Counted from the first letter of the stretch, positions 1 to 6,545 are shown. The stretch: 8,076 nt of DNA from an uncultured Duncaniella sp. (GCF_910577345.1 NZ_CAJTMT010000052.1:1-8076), one strand, 5' to 3'. The notes: generated by a model from the letters alone, not told the origin. Translations and numbers: made by a program.

Positions 1-440
1 TCACTGAGCCTACTCCCACATTCTCAGCTTGCTTCGGCGCAGCGTTCCTTTCGCTCCACCCCACCAAGTATGCTGAAGAGCTCGTTAAGCGCATGGAACA
101 GAGCGGTGCCAAGGCTTATCTCGTGAACACCGGCTGGAACGGTTCAGGCAAGCGTATCTCTATCCGCGACACCCGTGGTATCATCGACGCTATCCTCGAC
201 GGCGCTATCCTCAAGGCTCCCACCAAGCAGCTCCCCATCTTCGACTTCACCATCCCCACCGAACTCCCCGGCGTAGATCCCAAGATCCTCGATCCCCGCG
301 ACACTTACGCTGACGCTAAGGAATGGTATGTCAAGGCCGACAAGCTCGCCGACATGTTCATCAACAACTTCAAGAAGTTCGAAGGACATGAAGCAGGCAA
401 GGCTCTCGTAGCTGCCGGTCCTCACCCCGAAAAGGCATAA
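1..440 (+). CDS. pckA: Phosphoenolpyruvate carboxykinase (ATP), C-terminal part
   Basis: Partial gene: the window opens inside it, the first complete codon is at position 3, and it ends with TAA at 438-440, leaving about 145 C-terminal residues of a protein usually near 535-540. The visible part starts with TEPTPTFSACFGAAFLSLHP and continues through AYLVNTGWNG and GKRISIRDTR, all characteristic of ATP-type PEPCK. The GKRIS...T segment is known in the E. coli enzyme to contact ATP (Arg449/Thr455 region). In the family the enzyme interconverts oxaloacetate + ATP and PEP + CO2 + ADP in the cytoplasm. In succinate-forming Bacteroidales it is thought to run towards oxaloacetate, fixing CO2 and making ATP, which suits the malate dehydrogenase gene just downstream. 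Codon choice (AAG, CTC, GCT, ATC) is strongly biased, as in highly expressed genes. A strong hairpin terminator follows. Confidence 0.95.
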   Translation, partial: TEPTPTFSACFGAAFLSLHPTKYAEELVKRMEQSGAKAYLVNTGWNGSGKRISIRDTRGIIDAILDGAILKAPTKQLPIFDFTIPTELPGVDPKILDPRDTYADAKEWYVKADKLADMFINNFKKFEGHEAGKALVAAGPHPEKA

Positions 441-484
441 GGTAATGACTGCCTGAAGGCAATCAACACCATATAGACCCGACC

Positions 485-529
485 AAGCAGGGCGCACACC
501 TCACAGGGCTGTGCGCCCTGCTTCTATTT
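485..529 (+). terminator. Terminator after pckA
   Basis: Perfect 14-bp inverted repeat: 485-498 pairs with 510-523 (AGCAGGGCGCACA / TGTGCGCCCTGCT plus one A-T pair), with an 11-nt loop and a short pyrimidine-rich tail CTATTTCC. It lies 45 nt past the pckA stop. The U-tract is modest but the stem is very stable. It should separate pckA from mdh transcription. Confidence 0.85.
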
Positions 530-625
530 CCAACAATTCCAACCGATTCCGTCCGAGTCAGCCCCCATCATTTCAACGTATTTTCACGGCTCACACTATT
601 AATGAAATTTTTCGCTAAATTATCA

Positions 626-655
626 TTGACGGATGAAAACTTTTCAGTAAATTTG
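626..655 (+). promoter_or_regulatory. Predicted Bacteroidota promoter for mdh
   Basis: TTG at 626-628 (the -33 element), a 19-nt spacer, then TAAATTTG at 648-655, which fits the Bacteroidota -7 consensus TAnnTTTG exactly. The transcript would start around 659-664, just before the palindrome at 668-687, giving mdh an unusually long leader of about 180 nt. The match to a known consensus is seen in sequence; use as a promoter is inferred. Confidence 0.6.
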
Positions 656-667
656 CAATGCCCGTAG

Positions 668-687
668 GGACGCATTTCAATGCGTCC
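668..687. repeat. Perfect 8-bp palindromic hairpin in the mdh leader
   Basis: GGACGCAT (668-675) pairs perfectly with ATGCGTCC (680-687) around the 4-nt loop TTCA. The flanks CCCGTAG...GCAACAGCC give it the look of a small dispersed intergenic palindrome of REP type, but only one copy is in this window, so that is inference. It has no U-tract and is not a convincing terminator. It lies a few nt after the predicted mdh transcription start, so it would form the 5' end of the mRNA. Confidence 0.6.
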
Positions 688-839
688 GCAACAGCCCCGG
701 AAAATCCCGTTTCCACCCGAAAAAACGGAAAAACCATTCCCCCACCGGAAAATCTCACGGAAATCCCCCCTCCGGAGCAGCGAAGAAACAGCAAACTATC
801 AATCAATTCTATAAAAATCAAATTAAAAAGAAATTAACT
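688..839. other. C/A-rich non-coding stretch before mdh
   Basis: The rest of the 400-nt pckA-mdh gap. It is rich in runs of C and A and contains CCGGAAAATC twice (697-706 and 745-754, 48 nt apart), plus related pieces such as ACGGAAATCCC near 758-768. The last 40 nt are A/T-rich and run into the mdh start without a Shine-Dalgarno sequence, as is usual in Bacteroidota. I see no convincing gene here on either strand. Confidence 0.5.
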
Positions 840-1775
840 ATGTCAAAGGTTACAGTTGTAGGCGCCGGCAACGTGGGCGCTACTTGTGCTGATGTGATTG
901 TGAAGTATGGTATCGCCGACGAGGTAGTCCTCCTTGACATCAAGGAAGGTGTATCAGAAGGCAAGGCCATGGACATCATGCAGACTGCCAATATCCTCAA
1001 CATCAACACCCGCCTCACCGGTGTCACCAACGACTACGAGATGACCGCAGGCAGCGACGTCGTTGTCATCACTTCCGGTATCCCCCGCAAGCCCGGCATG
1101 ACCCGCGAAGAGCTCATCGGCGTTAACGCCGGCATCGTGAAGTCTGTGACCGACCAGCTCCTCAAGCACTCACCCAATGCAATCATCATCTGCATCTCCA
1201 ACCCGATGGACACCATGACCTACCTCATCCACAAAGTGAGCGGTCTTCCCAAAAACCGTATCATCGGCATGGGTGGAGCTCTTGACAGCGCCCGCTTCAA
1301 ATATTTCCTCTCGATCGGCCTCAACGCCAACCCCACTGAGGTTGAAGGCATCGTAATCGGCGGTCACGGCGACACCACCATGATTCCCCTCGTCCGTTAC
1401 GCTGCTTACCGCGGTGTTCCCGCCACCAACTACCTCTCTGACGACCAGCTCGCCAAGATCGCTGCCGACACAATGGTTGGCGGTGCAACCCTCACCAAAC
1501 TCCTCGGCACTTCAGCATGGTACGCTCCCGGTGCAGCAGGAGCTCAGATGGTCAAGGCTGTCCTCCACAACGAGAAGAAGCTCATCAGCTGCTCTGCCCT
1601 CCTCGACGGAGAATATGGCGAGAAGGATCTCTGCATCGGTGTTCCCTGTATCATCGGCAAGGACGGTATCGAGAAGATTGTTGAATTCGACCTCAACGAC
1701 GCCGAGAAGGAACTCTTCCACAAGAGCGCCGAAGCTGTCCACAAGACAAACGCTGCTCTCGCTTCTGCCCTCTAA
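840..1775 (+). CDS. mdh: Malate dehydrogenase (NAD-dependent, LDH-like type)
   Basis: Cytoplasmic enzyme that interconverts malate + NAD+ and oxaloacetate + NADH. The 311-residue length is normal for the LDH-like malate dehydrogenases. The N-terminal Rossmann fold shows GAGNVGAT (residues 8-15), and Asp33 at the end of the second strand indicates NAD rather than NADP. The mobile loop reads IPRKPGMTR (81-89). Arg83 occupies the position (Gln102 in lactate dehydrogenase) that selects malate/oxaloacetate, and Arg89 matches catalytic Arg109. Asn121 in SNPMD, the Asp149/Arg152 pair in LDSAR, and His176 in GGHGD complete the catalytic set. With PckA upstream it forms the oxaloacetate-to-malate step of the reductive succinate route. 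It has its own predicted promoter and strong terminator. Codon bias is strong, as in pckA, suggesting high expression. The ATG at 840 places the Rossmann strand at the usual distance from the N-terminus. Confidence 0.97.
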   Translation: MSKVTVVGAGNVGATCADVIVKYGIADEVVLLDIKEGVSEGKAMDIMQTANILNINTRLTGVTNDYEMTAGSDVVVITSGIPRKPGMTREELIGVNAGIVKSVTDQLLKHSPNAIIICISNPMDTMTYLIHKVSGLPKNRIIGMGGALDSARFKYFLSIGLNANPTEVEGIVIGGHGDTTMIPLVRYAAYRGVPATNYLSDDQLAKIAADTMVGGATLTKLLGTSAWYAPGAAGAQMVKAVLHNEKKLISCSALLDGEYGEKDLCIGVPCIIGKDGIEKIVEFDLNDAEKELFHKSAEAVHKTNAALASAL

Positions 1776-1817
1776 TCAACGGGCCTGAGCGATTTTGACA
1801 ACGCACAAACCCTTCAA

Positions 1818-1880
1818 CCCACATTTCTCCTGCTCCGGGACAAAACCCGGAGCCTCGGGAAATGTGGGCTTTTAAAATTT
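1818..1880 (+). terminator. Terminator after mdh
   Basis: Two nested stems: CCCACATTT (1818-1826) with AAATGTGGG (1860-1868), and inside it GCTCCGGG (1832-1839) with CCCGGAGC (1846-1853) around a 6-nt loop. CTTTTAAAATTTT follows directly. This is a strong intrinsic terminator 43 nt past the mdh stop, so the next gene should need its own promoter. Confidence 0.9.
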
Positions 1881-1935
1881 TAGACCACTTATCTTACAGA
1901 CACATCAAAACACTTCAAAAACACCCATACTGATT

Positions 1936-2367
1936 ATGAAACTCAAAAATCTCTGCCTCTCAATCGTCATCGGAACCATTTTCGCAGCCTGCGGAAGCGG
2001 CAATACCGCCACCGCCGAGGACCGCAAGGACAACACCGTTGAAATCACCGCCGGTCCGGTTGTCGAATACAAACGCAACGCAACCATCGCCCCCGACGAG
2101 AAACTTCCGATCATCATCGACTTCAACGCGACATGGTGTGGCCCCTGCCGCCGCTTCGCTCCAATCTTCGAGGCTGTCGCTAAAGAATATAAGGACAAGG
2201 CTATCTTCATGTCGGTCGACGTTGACAATTCGCCCAATGCCGCACGTCAATTTGAAGTCTCCGCCATCCCCCAGGTCAGCATACTCATGCCTGACGGGAC
2301 CATCACATCGACTGTCGGCTACATGGAAAAAGCCCAGTTCCTCCAATTCCTGAAAGATATTGAATAA
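1936..2367 (+). CDS. Thioredoxin-fold lipoprotein
   Basis: Predicted thiol-disulfide protein of 143 residues, anchored by lipid and facing the periplasm. The N-terminus is a lipoprotein signal peptide: Lys2/Lys4, a hydrophobic stretch, then lipobox FAAC with Cys19 as the lipidated residue. The residues after Cys19 (GSGN) lack the acidic K-(D/E)2 type signal known to send Bacteroidetes lipoproteins to the cell surface, so an inward-facing location is more likely. The thioredoxin domain covers about residues 45-143, with the active site WCGPC at 67-71 inside IDFNATWCGPC and the conserved cis-proline at Pro112 (AIPQ). WCGPC is the classical thioredoxin motif, so a reductase or redox-maintenance role is likelier than an oxidase role, but the substrate is unknown. 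The gene is 39 nt upstream of polA and probably co-transcribed with it. No consensus TAnnTTTG promoter was found in the gap before it. Confidence 0.88.
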   Translation: MKLKNLCLSIVIGTIFAACGSGNTATAEDRKDNTVEITAGPVVEYKRNATIAPDEKLPIIIDFNATWCGPCRRFAPIFEAVAKEYKDKAIFMSVDVDNSPNAARQFEVSAIPQVSILMPDGTITSTVGYMEKAQFLQFLKDIE

Positions 2368-2406
2368 TATACATACAACTCTCCCGCCTCTCTCCATTGC
2401 CCATAT

Positions 2407-5196
2407 ATGAAACGATTATTCCTTCTTGATGCCTACGCGCTCATCTACCGCGCCTACTACGCACTCATACGTTCGCCCCGATTCACGGGCGCGGGCTTCA
2501 ACACATCGGCCATTTTCGGATTCTGCAACACCCTCGACGACCTTCTGCGCAAGGAGAATCCCTCGCACATCGCCGTCTGTTTCGACCCTCCCGGCGGAAG
2601 CACTTTCCGCCACGAGGAATACCCCGACTACAAGGCCCAGCGCGACAAGCAACCGGAGGACATAACCGCTTCCATCCCCTACATCAAACGCATCCTCGAA
2701 GCATACCGCATCCCCGTCATCGAGGTACCCGGATTCGAGGCCGACGATGTCATCGGCACCCTCTCGGTACTTGCAAGCAAGGAGGGATTCGACACCTACA
2801 TGATGACCCCCGACAAGGACTACGGCCAGCTCGTCAGCGACCACGTCTTCATGTATCGCCCTGCCCTCAAAGGAGAGGGATTCGAAATCCGCGACACCGC
2901 CCGCGTCTGCGAGAAATATGGCATCACGGACCCCAAGCAGGTAATCGACCTGCTCGCACTCGAAGGCGATGCATCGGACAACATTCCCGGCTGTCCCGGT
3001 GTGGGCGAGAAGACCGCCCGCACACTCATCGAGACATGGGGCTCAGTTGAGAACCTCCTTGACAACACCGACAAACTCAAGGGTGCATTGCAGAAAAAGG
3101 TGATTGAGAACGCCGACAAGATACGCATGTCGAAATATCTCGCCACCATCCGCACCGATGTCCCCGTCGACATTGACGTCAACGACCTCTCGCGCAAGGA
3201 AATCGACATCGACAAACTCACCGAGGTCTACACCGAACTCGAATTCCGCACCCTACTCAGCCGTCTGCGTGCATCGCGCAAGGCCACCGAAGCCGTAAAA
3301 GCGGCCGAGGAAGCCCCCGCGCCGGTTGCCGCATCTGCCGCACCCGACTCATCGGGCATGGGGTCGCTCTTCGACATGGCCGAGCCTACCGACTCCCCCA
3401 CCGAACTCAGCCCCGCCTGCGAGGAGCGCCACTACACCGTCGTGACCTCCCCCGCGGAAGCCGCTGCGGAAATCAGCCGTCTCTCAAAGGCCCCGGCTAT
3501 CGGCATGGCTCTCTATGCAATCGGCGAAGAAGCCATGACTGCCCGTCTCGAAGGCATCGCCCTCACTGCCGACGAATGCAGCGCCATCTTTATCCCACTC
3601 TCCGACAAGGCTACCCGTGCGGAACTCCTCGCTATGATCGAGCCGCTCTTCACAGGAACTGCCACACTCGTCAGCCACGACATCAAGCGCGACTATCTCC
3701 TGCTCAAAAATGCCGGGATAGAGCTTACCGCACCCTATTTCGACACCACCGTGGCCCACTATCTCATCGACCCGGAGATGAAACACGAGCTGCGCTATGT
3801 GGTGGCGAAATACCTGCATCTCGAACTGCAGGGCGTGGCCCCCGATGCCAAAGCCGGACATCCGAAGGCTGCGCTCTCCCGCGAAGCGGCCGTTGACCGC
3901 TACTGCGAGGAGGCCGATCTTGCGCTCCGGCTCCGCGCTCCGCTCTTCAAGGAGATTTCAGAGCGCGAAATGGCGGCTCTGCTTGACGAAGTGGAACTTC
4001 CGCTCATCAAGGTTCTCGCCGAGATGGAATTCACCGGCGTACGCATCGACTCGACCGTCCTCACCGACCTCTCGGCCCGCCTCAAAGAACGCGTGAGAGC
4101 TATGGAGGAGGAAGCCTACACTATGGCCGGTGGACCTTTCAACATCGGTTCCCCCGCTCAGGTGGGCATGGTGCTTTTCGACCGTCTGCAGATTGACCCC
4201 AAGGCCAAGAAAACCGCGCGCGGATCCTACTCCACCACAGAGCAGATTCTTGAAAAATATGCGCCTAAGGTGCCTCTTGTGAGCCTCATCCTGAAAATCC
4301 GCCGTCTTAAAAAGCTCATCGCAACATATCTCGACGCTCTTCCCGGTCTGGTCAATCCCTCCACGGGCAAAATCCATACGTCATACAATCAGACCGTCAC
4401 AGCGACAGGCCGCATCTCCTCCACCAATCCCAACCTCCAGAACATTCCCATCCGCACCGACGACGGCCGTGAAATCCGCCGCGCCTTCATCGCCGACCCC
4501 GGCGACCTCATCATGAGCGCCGACTATTCGCAAATCGAACTGCGCCTGATAGCCGACCTATCCGCCGATAAGGACATGATTGAAGGCTTCCTCTCCGGCG
4601 ATGACATCCACCGCCTGACAGCAGCGAAAATCTACGGAGTTCCGCTGGAGGAGGTGACCGACGACCAGCGCCGCCACGCCAAGACCGCCAACTTCGGTAT
4701 CATCTACGGCATCTCGGCCTTCGGCCTCTCCGAACGCCTCGGAATCAGCCGCGGGGAAGCGAAGCAACTCATCGAAGGCTACTTCTCGACCTACCCCCAC
4801 ATCCGCGACTATCTTGAAAAAGCCGTCACCACTGCCCGCGACCAAGGCTATGTCACAACCAAGATGGGACGACGCCGCTATCTGCCCGACATCAACTCGC
4901 GCAACGCAGTCGTGCGCGGTTATGCCGAGCGCAATGCCGTCAACGCGCCCATCCAAGGATCGGCTGCCGACATAATAAAAGTGGCCATGATACGTATATA
5001 TAATGAGATGGAGAGCCGGGGCCTGCGCTCACGCATGATCATGCAGGTCCACGACGAACTCATCTTCAATGTCAAGCCTTCGGAGCTTGACGAACTCCGC
5101 ACCCTCGTGGTCAAGCAGATGGAAGGAGCCTTCCACGGAGCCGTGCCCCTCACTGTCTCGGCCGGAGTTGCCCCCAACTGGCTTGAAGCCCACTAA
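2407..5196 (+). CDS. polA: DNA polymerase I
   Basis: Repair and Okazaki-fragment-processing polymerase of 929 residues, close to E. coli PolA (928). The 5' nuclease domain (about 1-290) is intact: Asp8 in FLLDAYALIYR, the EEYPDYKAQR segment (70-79), EADD (111-114), DKD (136-138), and the helix-hairpin-helix region EGDASDNIPGCPGVGEKTA (186-204). An Ala/Pro-rich linker (about 292-338) follows. The 3'-5' exonuclease-like domain (about 340-515) is degenerate: the usual DTE of Exo I is replaced by A368-L-Y370 and the Exo III YxxxD by R498...E502, while Asp429 of Exo II remains. The polymerase domain has motif A DYSQIELRLIA (706-716), the O-helix RRHAKTANFGIIYG (755-768) with Arg755, Lys759, Phe763 and Tyr767, and motif C VHDE (881-884). 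Polymerase and flap nuclease are predicted active; proofreading is probably absent. Phe763 indicates normal discrimination against dideoxynucleotides. The ATG at 2407 starts directly at the first nuclease strand. Confidence 0.97.
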   Translation: MKRLFLLDAYALIYRAYYALIRSPRFTGAGFNTSAIFGFCNTLDDLLRKENPSHIAVCFDPPGGSTFRHEEYPDYKAQRDKQPEDITASIPYIKRILEAYRIPVIEVPGFEADDVIGTLSVLASKEGFDTYMMTPDKDYGQLVSDHVFMYRPALKGEGFEIRDTARVCEKYGITDPKQVIDLLALEGDASDNIPGCPGVGEKTARTLIETWGSVENLLDNTDKLKGALQKKVIENADKIRMSKYLATIRTDVPVDIDVNDLSRKEIDIDKLTEVYTELEFRTLLSRLRASRKATEAVKAAEEAPAPVAASAAPDSSGMGSLFDMAEPTDSPTELSPACEERHYTVVTSPAEAAAEISRLSKAPAIGMALYAIGEEAMTARLEGIALTADECSAIFIPLSDKATRAELLAMIEPLFTGTATLVSHDIKRDYLLLKNAGIELTAPYFDTTVAHYLIDPEMKHELRYVVAKYLHLELQGVAPDAKAGHPKAALSREAAVDRYCEEADLALRLRAPLFKEISEREMAALLDEVELPLIKVLAEMEFTGVRIDSTVLTDLSARLKERVRAMEEEAYTMAGGPFNIGSPAQVGMVLFDRLQIDPKAKKTARGSYSTTEQILEKYAPKVPLVSLILKIRRLKKLIATYLDALPGLVNPSTGKIHTSYNQTVTATGRISSTNPNLQNIPIRTDDGREIRRAFIADPGDLIMSADYSQIELRLIADLSADKDMIEGFLSGDDIHRLTAAKIYGVPLEEVTDDQRRHAKTANFGIIYGISAFGLSERLGISRGEAKQLIEGYFSTYPHIRDYLEKAVTTARDQGYVTTKMGRRRYLPDINSRNAVVRGYAERNAVNAPIQGSAADIIKVAMIRIYNEMESRGLRSRMIMQVHDELIFNVKPSELDELRTLVVKQMEGAFHGAVPLTVSAGVAPNWLEAH

Positions 5197-5223
5197 TCTG
5201 CCTGACCCTCACCGGGAGGCAGA
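5197..5223 (+). repeat. Hairpin directly after the polA stop
   Basis: TCTGCCT (5197-5203) pairs with AGGCAGA (5217-5223). Inside, CCC (5206-5208) can pair with GGG (5214-5216). The hairpin begins at the base after the polA stop codon. No U-tract follows (CAAATCAAC), so it is more likely an intercistronic structure or a partial, Rho-aided stop than a full intrinsic terminator. Confidence 0.5.
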
Positions 5224-5263
5224 CAAATCAACATCCCCACCGACATTTCACCCCTAAAAAAGA

Positions 5264-5584
5264 ATGACACCTGAAGAAAGAACCCGCATAGAAGAGCGCG
5301 TTGTCACGATGCTCAAAACTGTCTACGATCCCGAAATCCCCGTGGACATCTATAACCTCGGCCTCATCTACTCAATCGACCTCGACGATGACGGCAACCT
5401 CAAAATCGACATGACCCTGACAGCCCCCAACTGTCCGGCCGCCGATTTCCTTGTTGACGATGCCCGCATCAAGCTCGAAAGCATCGAGGGTGTGAAGAGC
5501 GTCGACATCCGCATCGTCTTCGAACCTGAATGGAACAAGGACATGATGACCGAAGAGGCCAAACTCGACCTCGGATTCCTGTAG
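5264..5584 (+). CDS. MIP18/DUF59-family iron-sulfur assembly factor (SufT-like)
   Basis: Small cytoplasmic protein of 106 residues belonging to the MIP18/DUF59 family (relatives SufT, PaaD, eukaryotic CIA2), which helps deliver Fe-S clusters to target proteins. Visible family marks are DPEIPVDIYNLGLIY (22-36), the TAPNCP segment (53-58) with the single conserved Cys57, and FEPEW near the end (86-90). The single domain fills the whole protein, with no fused partner. It sits 67 nt after polA and 17 nt before lpxH, so it is probably part of the same transcript. No other suf or isc gene is visible, so the client protein cannot be read from context. The ATG at 5264 is supported by the length typical of single-domain members and by the A-rich CCCTAAAAAAGA just before it. 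SufT is a family-level label; orthology to a characterised SufT is not proven. Confidence 0.88.
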   Translation: MTPEERTRIEERVVTMLKTVYDPEIPVDIYNLGLIYSIDLDDDGNLKIDMTLTAPNCPAADFLVDDARIKLESIEGVKSVDIRIVFEPEWNKDMMTEEAKLDLGFL

Positions 5585-5601
5585 ACAACCGACATCCGCG
5601 A

Positions 5602-6354
5602 ATGGCCGAGCGAACGACAACATATTTCATCAGCGACATCCACCTCGGAGCGTCATATATTAAGAACCCGCGCGCGCATGAGAAGCGAGTGGTCGACTTC
5701 CTGCACCATATCGCGCCCGACTGCAAACGCCTCTTCCTCCTCGGCGACATCCTTGACTACTGGTGGGAATACCGCACCGTTGTCCCCCGCGGTTTCACAC
5801 GCTTCTTCGGCGCCCTCGCCGAACTGGCCGACTCCGGTGTGGAGATTACCTGGTTCAAAGGCAACCACGACATCTGGATTTCCGACTACCTTCCAAATGA
5901 GATAGGCTTTACTCTCCACGACGGCACGATGGTCACGGAACTCGACGGACGGCGCTTCCTCATGGAACACGGCGACGGTGTGGGCCGTCTTCCCTGGTCG
6001 TTCCGCAAACTCCGCGCGCTTTTCAGAAACCGCACCGCCCAGAGGCTCTACGCGGCCATCCATCCGAGGTGGACAATCGGCTTCGCCCATTCGTGGTCGT
6101 CACACTCCCGCAAGAAAGGTGGCTATACCCCGACCGAGCGTGCAGGCGACAATCTCATTGATTTTGCCCGTGCCTATAACGCCGATTCCGCTAACGAAAA
6201 AATTGATTACTTCATCTTCGGGCATTGCCACACACTCCTTCAAAAGTCCCTCCCGGAAGGTGGAGAAATCATCATCCTTGGCGATTGGATCAACCGTTTT
6301 TCATACGCGAAATGGGACGGGAAAACAATCAAAACTTGTATTTTTGAATCATAA
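5602..6354 (+). CDS. lpxH: UDP-2,3-diacylglucosamine diphosphatase (LpxH type)
   Basis: Metallophosphoesterase of 250 residues, close to the usual size for LpxH. It hydrolyses UDP-2,3-diacylglucosamine to lipid X + UMP at the inner face of the inner membrane, the fourth step of lipid A synthesis, so a Gram-negative cell is implied. The calcineurin-like motifs appear in order: SDIHLG (11-16; Asp12, His14), GDILDYWWEY (48-57; Asp49, Asp52), GNHD (87-90), MEHGD (121-125) and FGHCHT (206-211). The DYWWE wording and the insertion between HGD and GHCH, carrying RKL and SSHSRKK, resemble LpxH rather than generic phosphoesterases. The reading frame is open back to an ATG at 5530, but that would overlap the preceding gene by 55 nt with a non-homologous 24-residue extension. 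The ATG at 5602, giving MAERTTTYFISDIHLG and a 17-nt gap, is preferred. No strong terminator follows, only A/T-rich weak pairing near 6351-6376. Confidence 0.9.
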   Translation: MAERTTTYFISDIHLGASYIKNPRAHEKRVVDFLHHIAPDCKRLFLLGDILDYWWEYRTVVPRGFTRFFGALAELADSGVEITWFKGNHDIWISDYLPNEIGFTLHDGTMVTELDGRRFLMEHGDGVGRLPWSFRKLRALFRNRTAQRLYAAIHPRWTIGFAHSWSSHSRKKGGYTPTERAGDNLIDFARAYNADSANEKIDYFIFGHCHTLLQKSLPEGGEIIILGDWINRFSYAKWDGKTIKTCIFES

Positions 6355-6509
6355 AATATTCAATAATTGATTTTATTAACGTATTTTAACCCTTTGGACT
6401 TATAAATTTTGACCATCGTTTTTACTTGTAATTCAATCGGTTAAATTACAAATGCGCAAAATATGCAAAGAATCGGGTATAAAATTATGTTGGATAACAT
6501 ACAGAAAAA
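6355..6509. other. A/T-rich non-coding region after lpxH with inverted repeats
   Basis: First part of the 387-nt gap between lpxH and the PerR-type gene. It is clearly more A/T-rich than the flanking genes, has no convincing ORF on either strand, and carries the split TTGTAATT/AATTACAA repeat, the left arm of a 10-bp inverted repeat, and a small hairpin TATGTT-GGAT-AACATA (6486-6501). The rest of the gap holds the candidate small RNA and the perR promoter, listed separately. Confidence 0.55.
6426..6451. promoter_or_regulatory. Split palindrome sharing the PerR-box half-sites
   Basis: TTGTAATT (6426-6433) and AATTACAA (6444-6451) form a perfect 8-bp inverted repeat around 10 nt. The half-sites TTGTAAT and ATTACAA are identical to those of the compact 15-bp palindrome at 6705-6719, but are 12 nt apart instead of 1, an extra 11 nt or about one helical turn. 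It could be a second, stretched site for the same regulator, or a hairpin. The sequence identity is observed; a binding role is inferred. Confidence 0.4.
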
Positions 6510-6529
6510 TTTGTCCACCCCCGATTCTT
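6468..6529. repeat. 10-bp inverted repeat spanning a promoter -33 element
   Basis: AAGAATCGGG (6468-6477) is the exact reverse complement of CCCGATTCTT (6520-6529), with 42 nt between. The right arm lies inside the spacer of the promoter at 6510-6541, and the small 6-bp hairpin at 6486-6501 lies between the arms. TGCAAA (6464-6469) and TTTGCA (6538-6543) add a further matching pair outside. It may be an operator or a DNA/RNA structure controlling the downstream promoter. Confidence 0.5.
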
Positions 6530-6541
6530 GGCCTACCTTTG
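6510..6541 (+). promoter_or_regulatory. Consensus Bacteroidota promoter for candidate small RNA
   Basis: TTTG at 6510-6513, a 20-nt spacer, then TACCTTTG at 6534-6541. Both boxes fit the Bacteroidota -33/-7 consensus (TTTG and TAnnTTTG) at the right distance. The predicted start is about 6545-6550. A terminator lies about 85 nt downstream, and no coding region of credible size lies between. Confidence 0.72.
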
Positions 6542-6545
6542 CATC

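Noticed and set aside
144..497. 117-codon minus-strand ORF opposite pckA
   Set aside because: A shadow of the strongly codon-biased pckA sequence; it runs through the pckA terminator stem and shows no recognisable domain.
697..754. CRISPR-like direct repeat CCGGAAAATC
   Set aside because: Only two 10-nt copies, with no regular array or spacer pattern and no cas genes nearby.
615..821. 68-codon minus-strand ORF in the pckA-mdh gap
   Set aside because: Its Gly/Phe/Ser-rich low-complexity translation comes from the C/A-rich repeats and palindrome; there is no family resemblance, and it is antiparallel to every other gene here.
2416..2844. 142-codon minus-strand ORF opposite polA (and similar long shadows at 3484-3861, 3958-4377, 4558-4956)
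   Set aside because: High-GC codon bias in polA keeps the opposite frames open. The translations are Val/Gly/Asp-rich without domains, while the + strand frame has every PolA polymerase motif.
5530..5601. Upstream in-frame ATG extending lpxH by 24 residues
   Set aside because: It would overlap the end of the MIP18-family gene by 55 nt, and the extension (MEQGHDDRRG...) is Arg-rich and unlike LpxH. The ATG at 5602 puts the first metal motif at the normal place.
6351..6376. A/T-only inverted repeat ATAAAAT/ATTTTAT after lpxH as a terminator
   Set aside because: The 7-bp stem has no G-C pair and overlaps the stop codon; it is too weak to call.
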